Shown here: positions 26,991-36,579 of the stretch, in pieces
How positions within the stretch are numbered: the stretch's first letter is position 1
Layout: each line of letters starts with the position of its first letter
Source of the DNA: Alcanivorax sp. 1008
GTDB lineage: Bacteria > Pseudomonadota > Gammaproteobacteria > Pseudomonadales > Alcanivoracaceae
Assembly: GCF_020667895.1 (NCBI RefSeq)
Contig: NZ_JAFMPS010000007.1
Coordinates: 62,001-126,000 of the forward strand
Length of the DNA stretch: 64,000 nucleotides
Reading direction: 5' to 3'
Position numbers and translations under genes: made by a program
The notes under the pieces: generated by a model
What the model was told of the DNA's origin: nothing
The model's input: only the letters and a program-made list of their open reading frames with translations
Database searches by the model: none

Positions 26991-28937
26991 TTAGTGCTCC
27001 ACGGTCAACAGGATTTGTTTACCTTTGACCTGATCGCCTGCCTTCACGTCTACCGAGGACACCACGCCGTCGGCGCTGGCCTTCAGGCTGTGCTCCATTT
27101 TCATTGCTTCCATTACTACCAGTACTTCACCCCGGTTGACCTGCTGGCCTGGCTCACACCTGACGGCGATGACGGCGCCATCCATGGGAGCCTTGAGCTG
27201 GCCTGAGCCGGGGCCCTCGGCGGCAGATACAGGCAAATGGGTCAGGTCGGTGAAGACATGTGCCTGACCGTGATCATCGAGCCAAAGTTGATGGCCAATG
27301 CATAGCATGGAGATACAGCGGCGTACTCCATTTACGCTGAGCTCGGCCTGCTGGCTGTTCAGAAAATGCAGGTTCAGGGTGAATTGCTGATCACCCACCA
27401 GAGCGGTCAGCTCGTGCTCATGACGCTGCAGCATGACGGTCTGGCGGCTTTCACCTGTACCCAGGATGAGAGGTTGAGCGCCGTGGTCACTGCTATGCCA
27501 CGCATTAACTGAAGCATGTTTTTGATTGCTTAGCAGTGCGGCTGCGATGGCATACAGGGCGTGGCTGGCCTGTGGTGTGGCCATGCTTGGGTCATCACCG
27601 AAATCACTGTCAAGAAATGCGGTGGTAGCATCACCGGCGGCAAATACAGGGTGGCGCAAAATGGCTGCCAGAAAACGACGATTATCCTGAAGGCCAAACA
27701 ACACCGTATCTTCAATCGCGCGGATCAAACGCCGACGGGCATCTTCGCGGCTATCGCCGTAGGCGATAATTTTGGCCAGCATCGGATCGTAGTGGCTGCC
27801 AATGCTGGATCCCTCCCGCAAGCCGTGGTCAATCCGTATTCCGTCGCCTTCAGCAGGTGTCCAGGTCAGCACAGGGCCGGTCTGTGGCATAAAGTTCTGG
27901 CTTGGCTCCTCGGCATACAGCCGTACCTCGATGGCGTGACCATTCAGTTGTACCTGGCTCTGGGTTAACGGCAGGGTCTCGCCGCGGGCGACACGGATTT
28001 GCCAGGCCACCAGATCAAGGCCGGTAACAAGCTCGGTCACGGGGTGCTCAACCTGCAGACGGGTATTCATTTCAAGAAAGTAGAAACTGCCGTCCTCGGC
28101 TAGCAGAAACTCCACAGTGCCGGCGCCCACGTATTTGCAGGATCTGGCGGCGTTGACGGCCGCTGCGCCCATCTCTGCCCGCAGCGCAGGACTGACTGCA
28201 GGGGAGGGGGCTTCTTCTACCACCTTCTGGTGGCGTCGCTGTACCGAGCAATCGCGCTCACCCAAATGAATAATATTACCGTGCTGATCACCAAAGACCT
28301 GAATCTCCACATGGCGCGGTCGCATTACTGCGCGCTCCAGAATCAGCTCATCGCTGCCAAATGCACTTTTTGCTTCGGCACGTGCCGAACGCAATTGTTC
28401 AGCCAACTCTGACATATCCGTTACGACACGCATGCCGCGTCCACCACCGCCGGCACTCGCTTTGATCATTAAGGGTAGGCCAATGCGCCCTGCCTCCTGA
28501 ATCAAAGTGGCATCAGTTTGATCGGCGCCCTCGTAGCCAGGAATGCAGGGTACACCGGCTTCCTGCATGGCGATTTTGGAAAGTCGTTTAGAGCCCATCA
28601 GGTGAATGGCGTTGACGGGTGGGCCAATAAAGGTGATGCCAGCAGCTTCACAGGCTTCGGCAAAGGTCGAGTTCTCTGACAGGAAACCATAGCCAGGATG
28701 CACGGCATCGGCACCGGTCTTCTGTGCGGCGGCAATGATGGCATCGGCATCCAGATAAGACTGACTGACCGTGGCAGGGCCGATACAGATGGCTTCGTCA
28801 GCCAAGGCAACATGGCGGGCATCCCTGTCAGCTTCCGAATAGACGGCCACGGTGCGATAGCCCAGAGAATGTGCTGTGCGGATCACCCGGCAGGCTATTT
28901 CGCCGCGGTTGGCAATCAGAATTTTTTCAAAAGCCAT
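26991..28937 (-). CDS. atuF: Geranyl-CoA carboxylase alpha (biotin) subunit
   Basis: The 648-aa protein has a biotin carboxylase N-half (start FEKILIANRGEIACRVIRTA; ATP-grasp GGGGRGM; MNTRLQVEHPVTE around residue 290), a linker domain, and a C-terminal biotinyl domain with EAMKMEH, biotinylated Lys613. With AtuC it carboxylates cis-geranyl-CoA at the beta-methyl group. The same architecture occurs in 3-methylcrotonyl-CoA carboxylase (LiuD). The choice of AtuF rests on the atuA and atuB neighbours, which the liu cluster lacks. It lies 31 nt after atuE. Confidence 0.88.
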   Translation of the reverse strand: MAFEKILIANRGEIACRVIRTAHSLGYRTVAVYSEADRDARHVALADEAICIGPATVSQSYLDADAIIAAAQKTGADAVHPGYGFLSENSTFAEACEAAGITFIGPPVNAIHLMGSKRLSKIAMQEAGVPCIPGYEGADQTDATLIQEAGRIGLPLMIKASAGGGGRGMRVVTDMSELAEQLRSARAEAKSAFGSDELILERAVMRPRHVEIQVFGDQHGNIIHLGERDCSVQRRHQKVVEEAPSPAVSPALRAEMGAAAVNAARSCKYVGAGTVEFLLAEDGSFYFLEMNTRLQVEHPVTELVTGLDLVAWQIRVARGETLPLTQSQVQLNGHAIEVRLYAEEPSQNFMPQTGPVLTWTPAEGDGIRIDHGLREGSSIGSHYDPMLAKIIAYGDSREDARRRLIRAIEDTVLFGLQDNRRFLAAILRHPVFAAGDATTAFLDSDFGDDPSMATPQASHALYAIAAALLSNQKHASVNAWHSSDHGAQPLILGTGESRQTVMLQRHEHELTALVGDQQFTLNLHFLNSQQAELSVNGVRRCISMLCIGHQLWLDDHGQAHVFTDLTHLPVSAAEGPGSGQLKAPMDGAVIAVRCEPGQQVNRGEVLVVMEAMKMEHSLKASADGVVSSVDVKAGDQVKGKQILLTVEH

Positions 28938-28968
28938 GACGGGCTCCGGTAACAGTTTTATCGGAAAA

Positions 28969-29772
28969 TTATTCCGCCCAATTGGGCAGGCGTTTCTGTA
29001 CGAATGCCATGGTGCCCTCGGCGCCTTCGGCGCTGGCTACGGCAGCAGCGAAATCCCTCGCAGCTTGATCAAGTAGTTCTTCAAGTGGCTGTTGGCCGAC
29101 ACTTAACACCAGTTGCTTGGTGATCCGGTTAGCATGTGGTGCGCAGCGGCGAATCTGTTTCAGGGTGACGTCCAGTCGAGCATCCAGCTCCGCCGCCGGT
29201 ATGGCTTCGTGAACGATGCCAAGGCGAGCCGCCTCGGCGCCGCTGAAGCGAGCACCGGTGAGCGCCAGTCTGCGCGCCTGAGTCAGGCCGATTCGCTGGA
29301 CAACAAATGGGGCGATCTGTGCAGGAATTACACCCAGCCCGGTTTCCGGCAGGCCAAACTGCGCATTCTCTGCCGCTATGGCCACATCAGAAATGCAGGC
29401 AAGTCCGAAGCCACCACCCAGAACTGCGCCCTCGATAACGGTAACCAGTACTTGTGGCAGCTGATTTGCCAAAGTGATCATTTCGCCGAATCGACGATTC
29501 AGTTGGAAGTAGGCGTCACTCTCACCTGAAGCGGCTTTCATGCGTGCCCCTGCCATGTCCTTGATATCGCCGCCGGCGCAAAAATGGCCGTTGCTTCCAC
29601 GCAGGATCACAGCCCGAAAGTTGTCATCTTTGCTGATGGAGTCGAACACGGTCATCAGCTCGTTGACCATGGTGAGGCTCATGGCGTTGCGTGATTCCGG
29701 CCGGTGCAGCGTGATATGTAAAAATGGCCCATCTTCGCCCAGCAGCAGGGTCTCAGTGGCTGGCAGAGTCAT
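28969..29772 (-). CDS. atuE: Isohexenylglutaconyl-CoA hydratase (enoyl-CoA hydratase family)
   Basis: The 267-aa crotonase-fold protein has the oxyanion-hole segments GSNGHFCAGGDIKDM (about 59-73) and VIEGAVLGGGFGLACISDVAIA (about 112-133), with the family glutamates in FGLPETGLGVIPA. In the atu pathway it hydrates the carboxylated geranyl-CoA product before lyase cleavage. It starts 5 nt after atuD and is clearly in the operon. From sequence alone it could be any enoyl-CoA hydratase; the assignment is by context. Confidence 0.88.
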   Translation of the reverse strand: MTLPATETLLLGEDGPFLHITLHRPESRNAMSLTMVNELMTVFDSISKDDNFRAVILRGSNGHFCAGGDIKDMAGARMKAASGESDAYFQLNRRFGEMITLANQLPQVLVTVIEGAVLGGGFGLACISDVAIAAENAQFGLPETGLGVIPAQIAPFVVQRIGLTQARRLALTGARFSGAEAARLGIVHEAIPAAELDARLDVTLKQIRRCAPHANRITKQLVLSVGQQPLEELLDQAARDFAAAVASAEGAEGTMAFVQKRLPNWAE

Positions 29773-29777
29773 ATCGG

Positions 29778-30938
29778 TTATCCCTTTTTCTTGCCCGGCA
29801 GGATGTCCATGGTTTTGCAGATGATGCCCAGCATGACTTCGTCTGCACCGCCACCAATGGAGCCAAGACGGCTATCACGGTAGCCGCGGGCGATGTTGGA
29901 GTCCCACATAAAGCCCTGCCCGCCCCAGTACTGCAGGCAGCTGTCATACACTTCGCGGGTCAGGCGGCCAGCTTTAAGCTTGGTGATGGAGGCCTTTTGC
30001 ATGACATCCTTGCCGTTGACGTACTCCTCGCCGGCTGAGTAGGTCAGTGCACGCAGCAATTCGACCTCGGATTGCAGCTCGGCCAAGCGGAAGTGCACCA
30101 CCTGATTGTCCAGCAGGGGCATGCCAAAGGCATGACGTTGGCGGCAATACTCAATGGTATCGGCGATGGCCAGATCCATGCCGCGTAGGCTGTTAGCCGC
30201 ACAGAACAGTCGTTCTTCCTGAAACTGCATCATCTGCATCATAAAGCCCATGCCTTCCTGGCCGATGAGGTAACGCTGCGGCACGCGCACATCATCGAAG
30301 AACACCTGCGCGGTATCCGAGGACCTCATTCCCAGTTTGTTCAGTGGCTCTGAGACACTGACGCCGGGGGTGTTTTTGGGCACAACGATCAGCGACTTGT
30401 TCATGTGCTTCGGGCCGTCGCTCGTGTTGGCAAGCAGACAGAAAAAATCATTTTGGGTGGAGTTGGTGATCCACATCTTGGTGCCGTTAATGACATAGTC
30501 ATCGCCGTCCTTGCGCGCCGTGGTTTTGATGTTGGCAACGTCAGATCCGGCATGCGGTTCGCTTACGCCAATTGAGGCGACCATGTCACCGGCAATGGCA
30601 GGGGCAAGAAATTCACGGCGCAGTTCGTCAGAACCAAAACGGGCCAGGGCCGGAGTGGCCATGTCGGTTTGCACGCCAATAGCCATGGGTACGCCACCGC
30701 AGCGAATACCACCGAACTCTTCCGATGCCACAAGCGAATAGGTGTAGTCGAGGCCCATGCCGCCGTACTCCACTGGCTTGCTGATACCCAGCAGGCCCAA
30801 ATTGCCGAGTTTCTTGAACAACTCATGGGCCGGGAACGGCGGGTTGTTCTCCCACTCGTCAACGTAAGGGTTGATTTCCTTGTCAACAAAGTTACGTACG
30901 GTGCGGCGCAGTTCTTCATGTTCCTGAGTGAAAAGCAT
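29778..30938 (-). CDS. atuD: Citronellyl-CoA dehydrogenase (acyl-CoA dehydrogenase family)
   Basis: The 386-aa FAD enzyme has the typical motifs MVASIGVSEPHAGSDVANI (about 120-138) and KMWITNS (about 155-161), plus a C-terminal QYWGGQGFMWDSNIAR helix region with the conserved arginines (RGYRDSR) and ADEVMLGIICK. AtuD introduces the alpha-beta double bond, turning citronellyl-CoA into cis-geranyl-CoA. Operon position between atuC and atuE supports that substrate. It lies 38 nt after atuC. Confidence 0.9.
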   Translation of the reverse strand: MLFTQEHEELRRTVRNFVDKEINPYVDEWENNPPFPAHELFKKLGNLGLLGISKPVEYGGMGLDYTYSLVASEEFGGIRCGGVPMAIGVQTDMATPALARFGSDELRREFLAPAIAGDMVASIGVSEPHAGSDVANIKTTARKDGDDYVINGTKMWITNSTQNDFFCLLANTSDGPKHMNKSLIVVPKNTPGVSVSEPLNKLGMRSSDTAQVFFDDVRVPQRYLIGQEGMGFMMQMMQFQEERLFCAANSLRGMDLAIADTIEYCRQRHAFGMPLLDNQVVHFRLAELQSEVELLRALTYSAGEEYVNGKDVMQKASITKLKAGRLTREVYDSCLQYWGGQGFMWDSNIARGYRDSRLGSIGGGADEVMLGIICKTMDILPGKKKG

Positions 30939-30976
30939 CGTAATCTCCTGATGGGATTCGTAGTGGGTAATGGCGC

Positions 30977-32593
30977 TTACAGGCGCGCCACACCGTAAGT
31001 ATTGCTTTGCAGTGGCCGTCGCTCCGCTTCCTCACAGACGTCCAGCACCATGGCAACTACCCGTCGGGTGTCACGGGGGTCGATGATGCCGTCGTCCCAC
31101 AATCTGGCGGTGCCATACAGTGAGGTAGATTGGCTGTCGAGCTTGATCGCTGTGGTTTGCTGCAGCATGTCGAGAACCTTTTCGTCTGGCTCGATGCCCA
31201 TAGCCCGTTGCTTGGCATCGGCAACAATGCGCAGCACCATGCCAGCTTGCTGGCCACCCATTACCGCCACCCGGCTATTCGGCCAGGCAAAGATAAAGCG
31301 TGGGTCCAGACCCCTACCGCACATGGCGTAGTTGCCCGCGCCATAGGAACCACCGACGAGGATGGAAATCTTCGGCACCCGGGCATTGGCCACGGCCTGA
31401 ATCATTTTCGACCCATGCTTGATGATGCCGTTCTGTTCCGCATCGGTGCCAACAAGAAAACCGGTAGTGTTGTGAAGAAACAGCAAAGGCCGATTGCTTT
31501 GGTCGCAAAGTTGAATGAACTGGGCTGTCTTGGCAGCGCCCCGGGCGGTGATTGGGCCATTATTGCCGATCACGCCAATGGCCTTTCCTTCCACCTTGGC
31601 CCAGCCGCACACGGTGGCCGCGTCCCAGTCATTCTTGAAATCAAGAAATTCCGAGCCGTCGACGATACGGGCGATAATTTCTCTAACGTCATAAGGCTTT
31701 TTGGTGTCGGCTGGAACGATGCCGAGTAGCTCTTGCTCATCATAATGGGGTGGCTGCCACTGCCTTTCTGCATGGGCAGTTAGCTGTTCATTCCATGGAA
31801 TGTTAGCCATTAGCTCCCGTGCCAGACGAATGCCATCAGCATCGCTTTCGGCGATATATTCAGCAGTGCCGGCCACGGTTGCATGCATTTCTGCTCCGCC
31901 AAGGTCTTCGTCGGTGGCGATCTCACCAGTTGCTGCCTTCAGCAGCGGCGGCCCGGCAAGGAACATTTTGGCGCGGCCTCGTACGAGAATGCAGTAGTCG
32001 GACAGGCCAGGCTGGTAGGCGCCGCCGGCGGTGGCATTGCCGTGTACCACAGTGATTTGCGGAATGCCCTGTGCCGACAGTCGCGCCTGATTTGCAAAGG
32101 TGCGCGCACCCTCAACAAAAATTTCAGCGGCATAGTTCAGGTTAGCGCCGCCGGATTCTGATAACGACACGATTGGCAGTTTGTTTTCTCTGGCAATTGC
32201 TTGCAGACGTAGTGACTTGTGCAGGCCGGCAGGGGAGATGGTGCCACCCTTGATTGCTGAATTGGACGCGGCCACTAGACAGCGCACACCACTGACATAG
32301 CCAATTCCGGCAATGGAGCCACCGCCAGCTTCGGTGCCATCCTTGTCGTCATGCATCATGTAGCCGGCCAGATTCATCAAGCTCAAAAATGGTGAGCCCG
32401 GATCAAGTAAGCGGGTGACCCGTTCATGTGGCAGTAACTGGCCGCGCTTTTCGAATTTTGGTCGTTGCGTTTCCGCTTTGGCGACCACCTTCTTCTCAAT
32501 GCTGCGGAATTCTTCCACGGCCTTCAGCATAGCCTCGCGGTTCTGGCTGAATTCCTCGCTGTGGATATCCAGGCTGGTTTCAATCGCCGGCAT
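30977..32593 (-). CDS. atuC: Geranyl-CoA carboxylase beta (carboxyltransferase) subunit
   Basis: The 538-aa carboxyltransferase has crotonase-like N- and C-halves: the LPIVSLSESGGANLNYAAEIF region and the C-domain IGVIGNNGPITARGAAKTAQFI with GSYGAGNYAMCGRGLDPRF. It receives the carboxyl group from biotin on AtuF. The family is shared with 3-methylcrotonyl-CoA carboxylase (LiuB). Position between atuB (1 nt gap) and atuD identifies it as AtuC. A substrate-pocket residue check against characterised AtuC/LiuB pairs was not possible here. Confidence 0.9.
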   Translation of the reverse strand: MPAIETSLDIHSEEFSQNREAMLKAVEEFRSIEKKVVAKAETQRPKFEKRGQLLPHERVTRLLDPGSPFLSLMNLAGYMMHDDKDGTEAGGGSIAGIGYVSGVRCLVAASNSAIKGGTISPAGLHKSLRLQAIARENKLPIVSLSESGGANLNYAAEIFVEGARTFANQARLSAQGIPQITVVHGNATAGGAYQPGLSDYCILVRGRAKMFLAGPPLLKAATGEIATDEDLGGAEMHATVAGTAEYIAESDADGIRLARELMANIPWNEQLTAHAERQWQPPHYDEQELLGIVPADTKKPYDVREIIARIVDGSEFLDFKNDWDAATVCGWAKVEGKAIGVIGNNGPITARGAAKTAQFIQLCDQSNRPLLFLHNTTGFLVGTDAEQNGIIKHGSKMIQAVANARVPKISILVGGSYGAGNYAMCGRGLDPRFIFAWPNSRVAVMGGQQAGMVLRIVADAKQRAMGIEPDEKVLDMLQQTTAIKLDSQSTSLYGTARLWDDGIIDPRDTRRVVAMVLDVCEEAERRPLQSNTYGVARL

Positions 32594-32594
32594 A

Positions 32595-33464
32595 TCAGTT
32601 GTCCTTGAAAAGATCGGGGGTTACCGCTCGATGAAAACCATCGAATGGCTTGCTGTTGTTGTGGTCCGGAAGCGGGAAGATGGCGATGTTGCCCTGACTG
32701 GCAGCACCGTCGATACGCAGGGTGTCCCCGCTGATAAAGGCAGCTGCATCAGATAGCAGGAATGCAATGGCGCCGGATACTTCGGCTTCTTCGCCCATGC
32801 GTTTTAAAGGGACCGCGGCCCGCAGTGTCTTGATGGTTGATTTGAAACTTTCTGGATAAGTATCCATCCCGCTGGAGGCAATCCAGCCAGGAGCGACAGC
32901 GTTAACGCGAACCCCGGCACAGCCCCATTCAAAGGCGGCGGTCTGGGTAAGGTTAACCATACCTGCCCGGGCCGCACCGGAGTGCCCCATGCCGGGCATG
33001 CCGCCCCACATGTCGGCAACAATATTTACGATGCTTCCACCGGTTTTGTTCATTCCCTGCATGAATACTTCACGGGCCATAAGAAAGCCGCCGGTGAGGT
33101 TGGTGCGGACTACTGTTTCCCATCCCTTTTGAGAAATAAAAGCCAGTGGGGAAGGGAACTGGCCGCCAGCGTTGTTAACCAGACCATGAACCTGGCCCAC
33201 CGATTTGAAAATCTCTCCGACAGTGACCTTGACGCTGTCCTCTTCACGAATATCGCAGGTAAACCAGATCGCCTTGCCACTATCCTCCTGAATTTCCTGT
33301 TGTACTTTTTTCAGCTTGTCGTCCTTGCGGCCAATCAGAATGACTTGAGCACCGAGTGATGCAAGTTCATGGGCGGTGCAGCGACCAATGCCACTGCCGC
33401 CACCGGTGACAATGATGTTGCGTCCAGCAAACAGGTCGGGGCGGAATACGGATCGGTAACTCAT
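32595..33464 (-). CDS. atuB: Short-chain dehydrogenase AtuB
   Basis: The 289-aa SDR has the Rossmann motif TGGGSGIGRCTA (about 20-31), NNAGGQ (about 97-102) and a downstream active-site region AARAGMVNLT. The canonical YxxxK tyrosine is not visible: the segment after DMWGGMPGMGHS reads GAARAG, so it belongs to the 2,4-dienoyl-CoA-reductase-like SDR branch, which also lacks that Tyr. It may reduce or oxidise a terpenoid intermediate. Its start overlaps the atuA stop (TGATG), so translation is coupled. Confidence 0.85.
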   Translation of the reverse strand: MSYRSVFRPDLFAGRNIIVTGGGSGIGRCTAHELASLGAQVILIGRKDDKLKKVQQEIQEDSGKAIWFTCDIREEDSVKVTVGEIFKSVGQVHGLVNNAGGQFPSPLAFISQKGWETVVRTNLTGGFLMAREVFMQGMNKTGGSIVNIVADMWGGMPGMGHSGAARAGMVNLTQTAAFEWGCAGVRVNAVAPGWIASSGMDTYPESFKSTIKTLRAAVPLKRMGEEAEVSGAIAFLLSDAAAFISGDTLRIDGAASQGNIAIFPLPDHNNSKPFDGFHRAVTPDLFKDN

Positions 33465-35245
33465 CAGGCATTAACCTCTTTGGCAATCTCGGCGGAAACC
33501 GGAACAGGAAAGTCGAGTAGCTGTTGGGCAAAGGCTTTGCCCTGTGGATCAATTCGCAGTGATGCGATGCCGCCACCTCCCAGGGAGTTTTTTAACAGGA
33601 AGTTGAGTGCATTAAATCCGGGCAGATCCCAGCGTGAGACGCTGCCGGTGTCTGGGTCAAGAACGTGCTGCATAAAATCGCTGATGGCCTGCTCGGTCAA
33701 AGCCGCGCGCAGGAATGGCAGGTAGTCGGCCTTGCGCGCGATGATCCCTATATTGGCATGATTGCCTTTATCGCCACTGCGCGCCCAGGCCAGTTTTACC
33801 AAAGGTACCGGAACAGAGCCGCCTATGCTGTCGCCGTTGTGCAGCGATAGCTTGCTGGCATCGAGCGCTTGTCCGGGGGGTTGGGTGCTGGTCATCTTGT
33901 TGCCATCGATATCCACGGTGGCCTGTACGGATTTCTTATCTACCAGCGTGGAAAATAGCCTGATGCGCGGAAAGGACTTCGGGCGGCCGCCAACTATTCC
34001 GGTCAAGCCCGGCGCCATGCCCGTAGCTGCCTGAGCGATTTCCCGAGAGAAAATATCCAGCGCTTTTTTGTTGTTATGGATGGCGGCGATCTTGACGACT
34101 ACCTCGCGGGTGTCAGCACGTCTGCCCTGTGCCCCATAGGTGGTTTCCGTGCCAAGTAGCTCAACAGAAGTGTCCCGGAAATCTTCCATGCCCGTAGTGG
34201 TGAATATGCCGCGCACTTTTTTCAGGATGCTGTCAGCAACTCGTTGCCCCTTGGCCACTGCATCAATGCCGCCAATCATGAACGACGCGGTAATTTTATG
34301 GCCATCCGGCCAGGTGGCGGACACCTTGTATTTATCAGTCGGTGGCAGGCCGCGGGCGCCGCTGACTCGCACCTGATTCTCACCCACCTGCTCTAGTGCC
34401 ACGCCAGTAAAGTCGCACACCACATCGGGGAGAATATAGGCGCGAGGGTCGCCGATTTCATAGACGATCTGCTCCGCAACGGTAGCGCAGCTGACGAGAC
34501 CGCCGGTATTGGCCGGCTTGGTCACAACGAAACTACCGTCGGCGAAACATTCGGCGATGGGAAAGCCCATGTTGTGGTAGTCGGGCACATCCTGCCAGTC
34601 TGTAAAGTTGCCGCCGGTGCACTGGGCGCCGCATTCGATTACATGCCCGGCCAGGGATCCCTGAGCCAGCTTATCGTAGTCATTTAACGACCAGTTGAAT
34701 TCATGTAGCAGGGGGCCGAGTACCAGTGCGGAATCGGCAATACGCCCGGTTAAAACAATGTCGGCTCCAGCGGCCAGGGCAGCGCGGATCGGCTCGGCGC
34801 CGAGGTAGGCGTTCATGGTAACTGTGAAGGGGGGCAATGGCGCGCCGGTGTCCATTTCTGTGACCGCAGAAAACTCCTGACGACGGGGACTAAGGTCATC
34901 ACCTTCTACCAGAGCAATGGTCATTTCCACGCCGGCTGCGGCGAATGCCTCTTGCAGTGCCTTGCGGCAGGCTTGTGGATTAACTCCACCGGCGTTGCTG
35001 ATTACCTTGATGCCTTTGCTTTTGATCTCTTTCGCCAGCGGTGCCATCACTTGGCTGACAAAATCATGGGCATAGCCCTGATTGGGGTCCTTCATGCGCG
35101 CGCCGGCCATGATCGACAGGGTCACTTCAGCCAGATAGTCAAATACCAGATAGTCGATGTCCGCCTGACGCACCAGCTGGAAAGCGGCGGTATTGGTATC
35201 GCCCCAAAAGCCGGCGGCGCAGCCGATACGGATTGGAGAAGTCAT
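33464..35245 (-). CDS. atuA: Acyclic terpene utilisation protein AtuA
   Basis: The 593-aa protein belongs to the DUF1446/AtuA family by its start [34 protein letters not shown] (about 33-46), the [20 protein letters not shown] stretch, and a C-terminal domain with [18 protein letters not shown]. AtuA is needed for citronellol/geraniol growth in pseudomonads; its exact reaction is not settled in my knowledge. It is the first gene of the minus-strand operon, with GGAGAC 4-5 nt upstream of the start and divergent from atuR. Confidence 0.9.
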   Translation of the reverse strand: MTSPIRIGCAAGFWGDTNTAAFQLVRQADIDYLVFDYLAEVTLSIMAGARMKDPNQGYAHDFVSQVMAPLAKEIKSKGIKVISNAGGVNPQACRKALQEAFAAAGVEMTIALVEGDDLSPRRQEFSAVTEMDTGAPLPPFTVTMNAYLGAEPIRAALAAGADIVLTGRIADSALVLGPLLHEFNWSLNDYDKLAQGSLAGHVIECGAQCTGGNFTDWQDVPDYHNMGFPIAECFADGSFVVTKPANTGGLVSCATVAEQIVYEIGDPRAYILPDVVCDFTGVALEQVGENQVRVSGARGLPPTDKYKVSATWPDGHKITASFMIGGIDAVAKGQRVADSILKKVRGIFTTTGMEDFRDTSVELLGTETTYGAQGRRADTREVVVKIAAIHNNKKALDIFSREIAQAATGMAPGLTGIVGGRPKSFPRIRLFSTLVDKKSVQATVDIDGNKMTSTQPPGQALDASKLSLHNGDSIGGSVPVPLVKLAWARSGDKGNHANIGIIARKADYLPFLRAALTEQAISDFMQHVLDPDTGSVSRWDLPGFNALNFLLKNSLGGGGIASLRIDPQGKAFAQQLLDFPVPVSAEIAKEVNA

Positions 35246-35319
35246 TTTGTCTCCCTGTATTGGGCGGGGCGGGCATAGTTGCCCGCCTTTTCAGATGTGA
35301 TTGGCAGATGGGATAAACT

Positions 35320-35337
35320 ACCAAGCAAGCGCTTGGT
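35320..35337. promoter_or_regulatory. Candidate AtuR operator in the atuA-atuR gap
   Basis: ACCAAGC-AAGC-GCTTGGT, containing the perfect palindrome CAAGCGCTTG (35326-35335). On the minus strand it falls between a possible -35 (TTTACA) and -10 (TAGTTT) for atuA. AtuR in P. aeruginosa is known to bind inverted repeats in the same gap; identity of this site is inferred. Confidence 0.5.
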
Positions 35338-35431
35338 CTGTAAAGGCTCGGATGATAAGGTGGTCAGAATGGGCCGCTTGCATGGTGGGCTCGGGCCACC
35401 ATAATGACGGGCGCAATTCAGAGGGGTACTC

Positions 35432-36028
35432 ATGGGGCAGCTACAAACCATTGTCAACGGCATGGACGACTCGCCGCGCGGCAAGTTGCTGAGCGCAGCC
35501 GCACGGCTGTTCCGTGATCAGGGCTTTGATCGCACTACGGTGCGGGATATTGCCAGGGAAGTGGGTATTCAGAGTGGTAGCTTGTTCCATCACTTCCCGA
35601 CCAAGGAAGACATCCTGTTTACTGTGATGGTTGAGGTTATCCGATTTAACACCCAGCGCCTGCAGGAGGCGCTGGCGGGCAAGTCAGATCCCGTGGAGAG
35701 ATTGCGTGCCCTGATTCGTGCAGAGCTGCAAACCATTATCGGTGATACCCGCGAAGCCATGAGTGTGCTGGTGTATGAATGGCGCTGCCTGACCCCTGAG
35801 CACCAGCGCGAAGCTCTGGCTTTGCGTGATGTTTACGAGCAGCTGTGGATGGATGCGCTTGAAGAGCTACGCCGCATGGGCCGGTTGAGTGCGGATGCCT
35901 TTATTACGCGGCGCTTGATTACTGGTATGACCAGTTGGAGCAGCAACTGGTTTGATGCACACGGCAGCCTGACCATCGACCAGCTTACCGATATTATTCT
36001 CGACCGGGTGATTGGAGAGCAGCGCTGA
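35432..36028 (+). CDS. atuR: TetR-family repressor AtuR
   Basis: The 198-aa protein has the TetR HTH at about 15-60 (KLLSAAARLFRDQGFDRTTV; DIAREVGIQSGSLFHHFPTKE), then an all-helical ligand and dimer domain. Divergent orientation from atuA, with a palindrome between, fits the known AtuR role as repressor of the atu cluster, relieved by a pathway metabolite. It starts at ATG 35432; a small gene follows 18 nt after its stop. Confidence 0.87.
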   Translation: MGQLQTIVNGMDDSPRGKLLSAAARLFRDQGFDRTTVRDIAREVGIQSGSLFHHFPTKEDILFTVMVEVIRFNTQRLQEALAGKSDPVERLRALIRAELQTIIGDTREAMSVLVYEWRCLTPEHQREALALRDVYEQLWMDALEELRRMGRLSADAFITRRLITGMTSWSSNWFDAHGSLTIDQLTDIILDRVIGEQR

Positions 36029-36046
36029 GGTGCAGCGGGGGACAGC

Positions 36047-36247
36047 ATGATCGGTAACCGTTATAGCCACGGTGCAAAGGGTCACACCATTCTTGAACAA
36101 GGGGACATTAACCGCCAGACCCTCCAGCTTGAGGTTACGCTCTGGTTGGTTTGCAGACCTGATGGTACGGAGTTGGGCAGCTATGCAACGTTGGCAGAGG
36201 CTCAGCATGCTATCGAGCGGCTGGAAAGCGGCAGCAGCCTTGCCTGA
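36047..36247 (+). CDS. Small protein downstream of atuR, function unknown
   Basis: The 66-aa frame starts at ATG 36047 with GGGGGA 4 nt upstream, 18 nt after atuR. The segment LEVTLWLVCRPDGTELGSYATLAEAQHAIERLE looks like a compact beta-beta-alpha fold, which favours a real protein. It has no signal peptide or TM helix. It may be cotranscribed with atuR. Confidence 0.5.
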   Translation: MIGNRYSHGAKGHTILEQGDINRQTLQLEVTLWLVCRPDGTELGSYATLAEAQHAIERLESGSSLA

Positions 36248-36334
36248 GGCGCCATTGCGCCGTCCGTCACTGCGGGCGTCTGGTGGATTTCTGAGCAAAC
36301 AGTCCATCGGCCTGAAAAAATCCTTCATCTTCGA

Positions 36335-36362
36335 TTGACAGGCGGAGCGAAAACCCTAGAAT
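36335..36362 (+). promoter_or_regulatory. Sigma-70 promoter for tRNA-Val/tRNA-Asp
   Basis: TTGACA, 16 nt, TAGAAT; the -10 ends 12 nt before tRNA-Val. Confidence 0.8.
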
Positions 36363-36374
36363 GGCGGCCTCTTC

Positions 36375-36450
36375 GGGTGGTTAGCTCAGCTGGGAGAGCA
36401 TCTGCCTTACAAGCAGAGGGTCGGCGGTTCGATCCCGTCACCACCCACCA
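36375..36450 (+). tRNA. tRNA-Val (anticodon TAC)
   Basis: A 76-nt cloverleaf with acceptor GGGTGGT/ACCACCC, anticodon loop CTTACAA, GGTTCGATCCC T arm and encoded CCA. Its U34 is a likely CmoAB target. Confidence 0.97.
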
Positions 36451-36458
36451 GTTTGCGC

Positions 36459-36535
36459 GGAGCGGTAGTTCAGTCGGTTAGAATACCGGCCTGTCACGCC
36501 GGGGGTCGCGGGTTCGAGTCCCGTCCGCTCCGCCA
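36459..36535 (+). tRNA. tRNA-Asp (anticodon GTC)
   Basis: A 77-nt cloverleaf with acceptor GGAGCGG/CCGCTCC, anticodon loop CTGTCAC, GGTTCGAGTCC T arm and encoded CCA. It is 8 nt after tRNA-Val and cotranscribed. Confidence 0.97.
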
Positions 36536-36579
36536 TTTACAAAGCACCAGCCCCTGAACTCTGGTGTAATTAAACGGTC

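Noticed and set aside
24987..35245. liu (leucine/isovalerate) cluster instead of atu
   Set aside because: The carboxylase, dehydrogenase and hydratase could fit liu, but atuA and atuB flank them, the regulator is TetR type rather than MerR, and liuE is absent.
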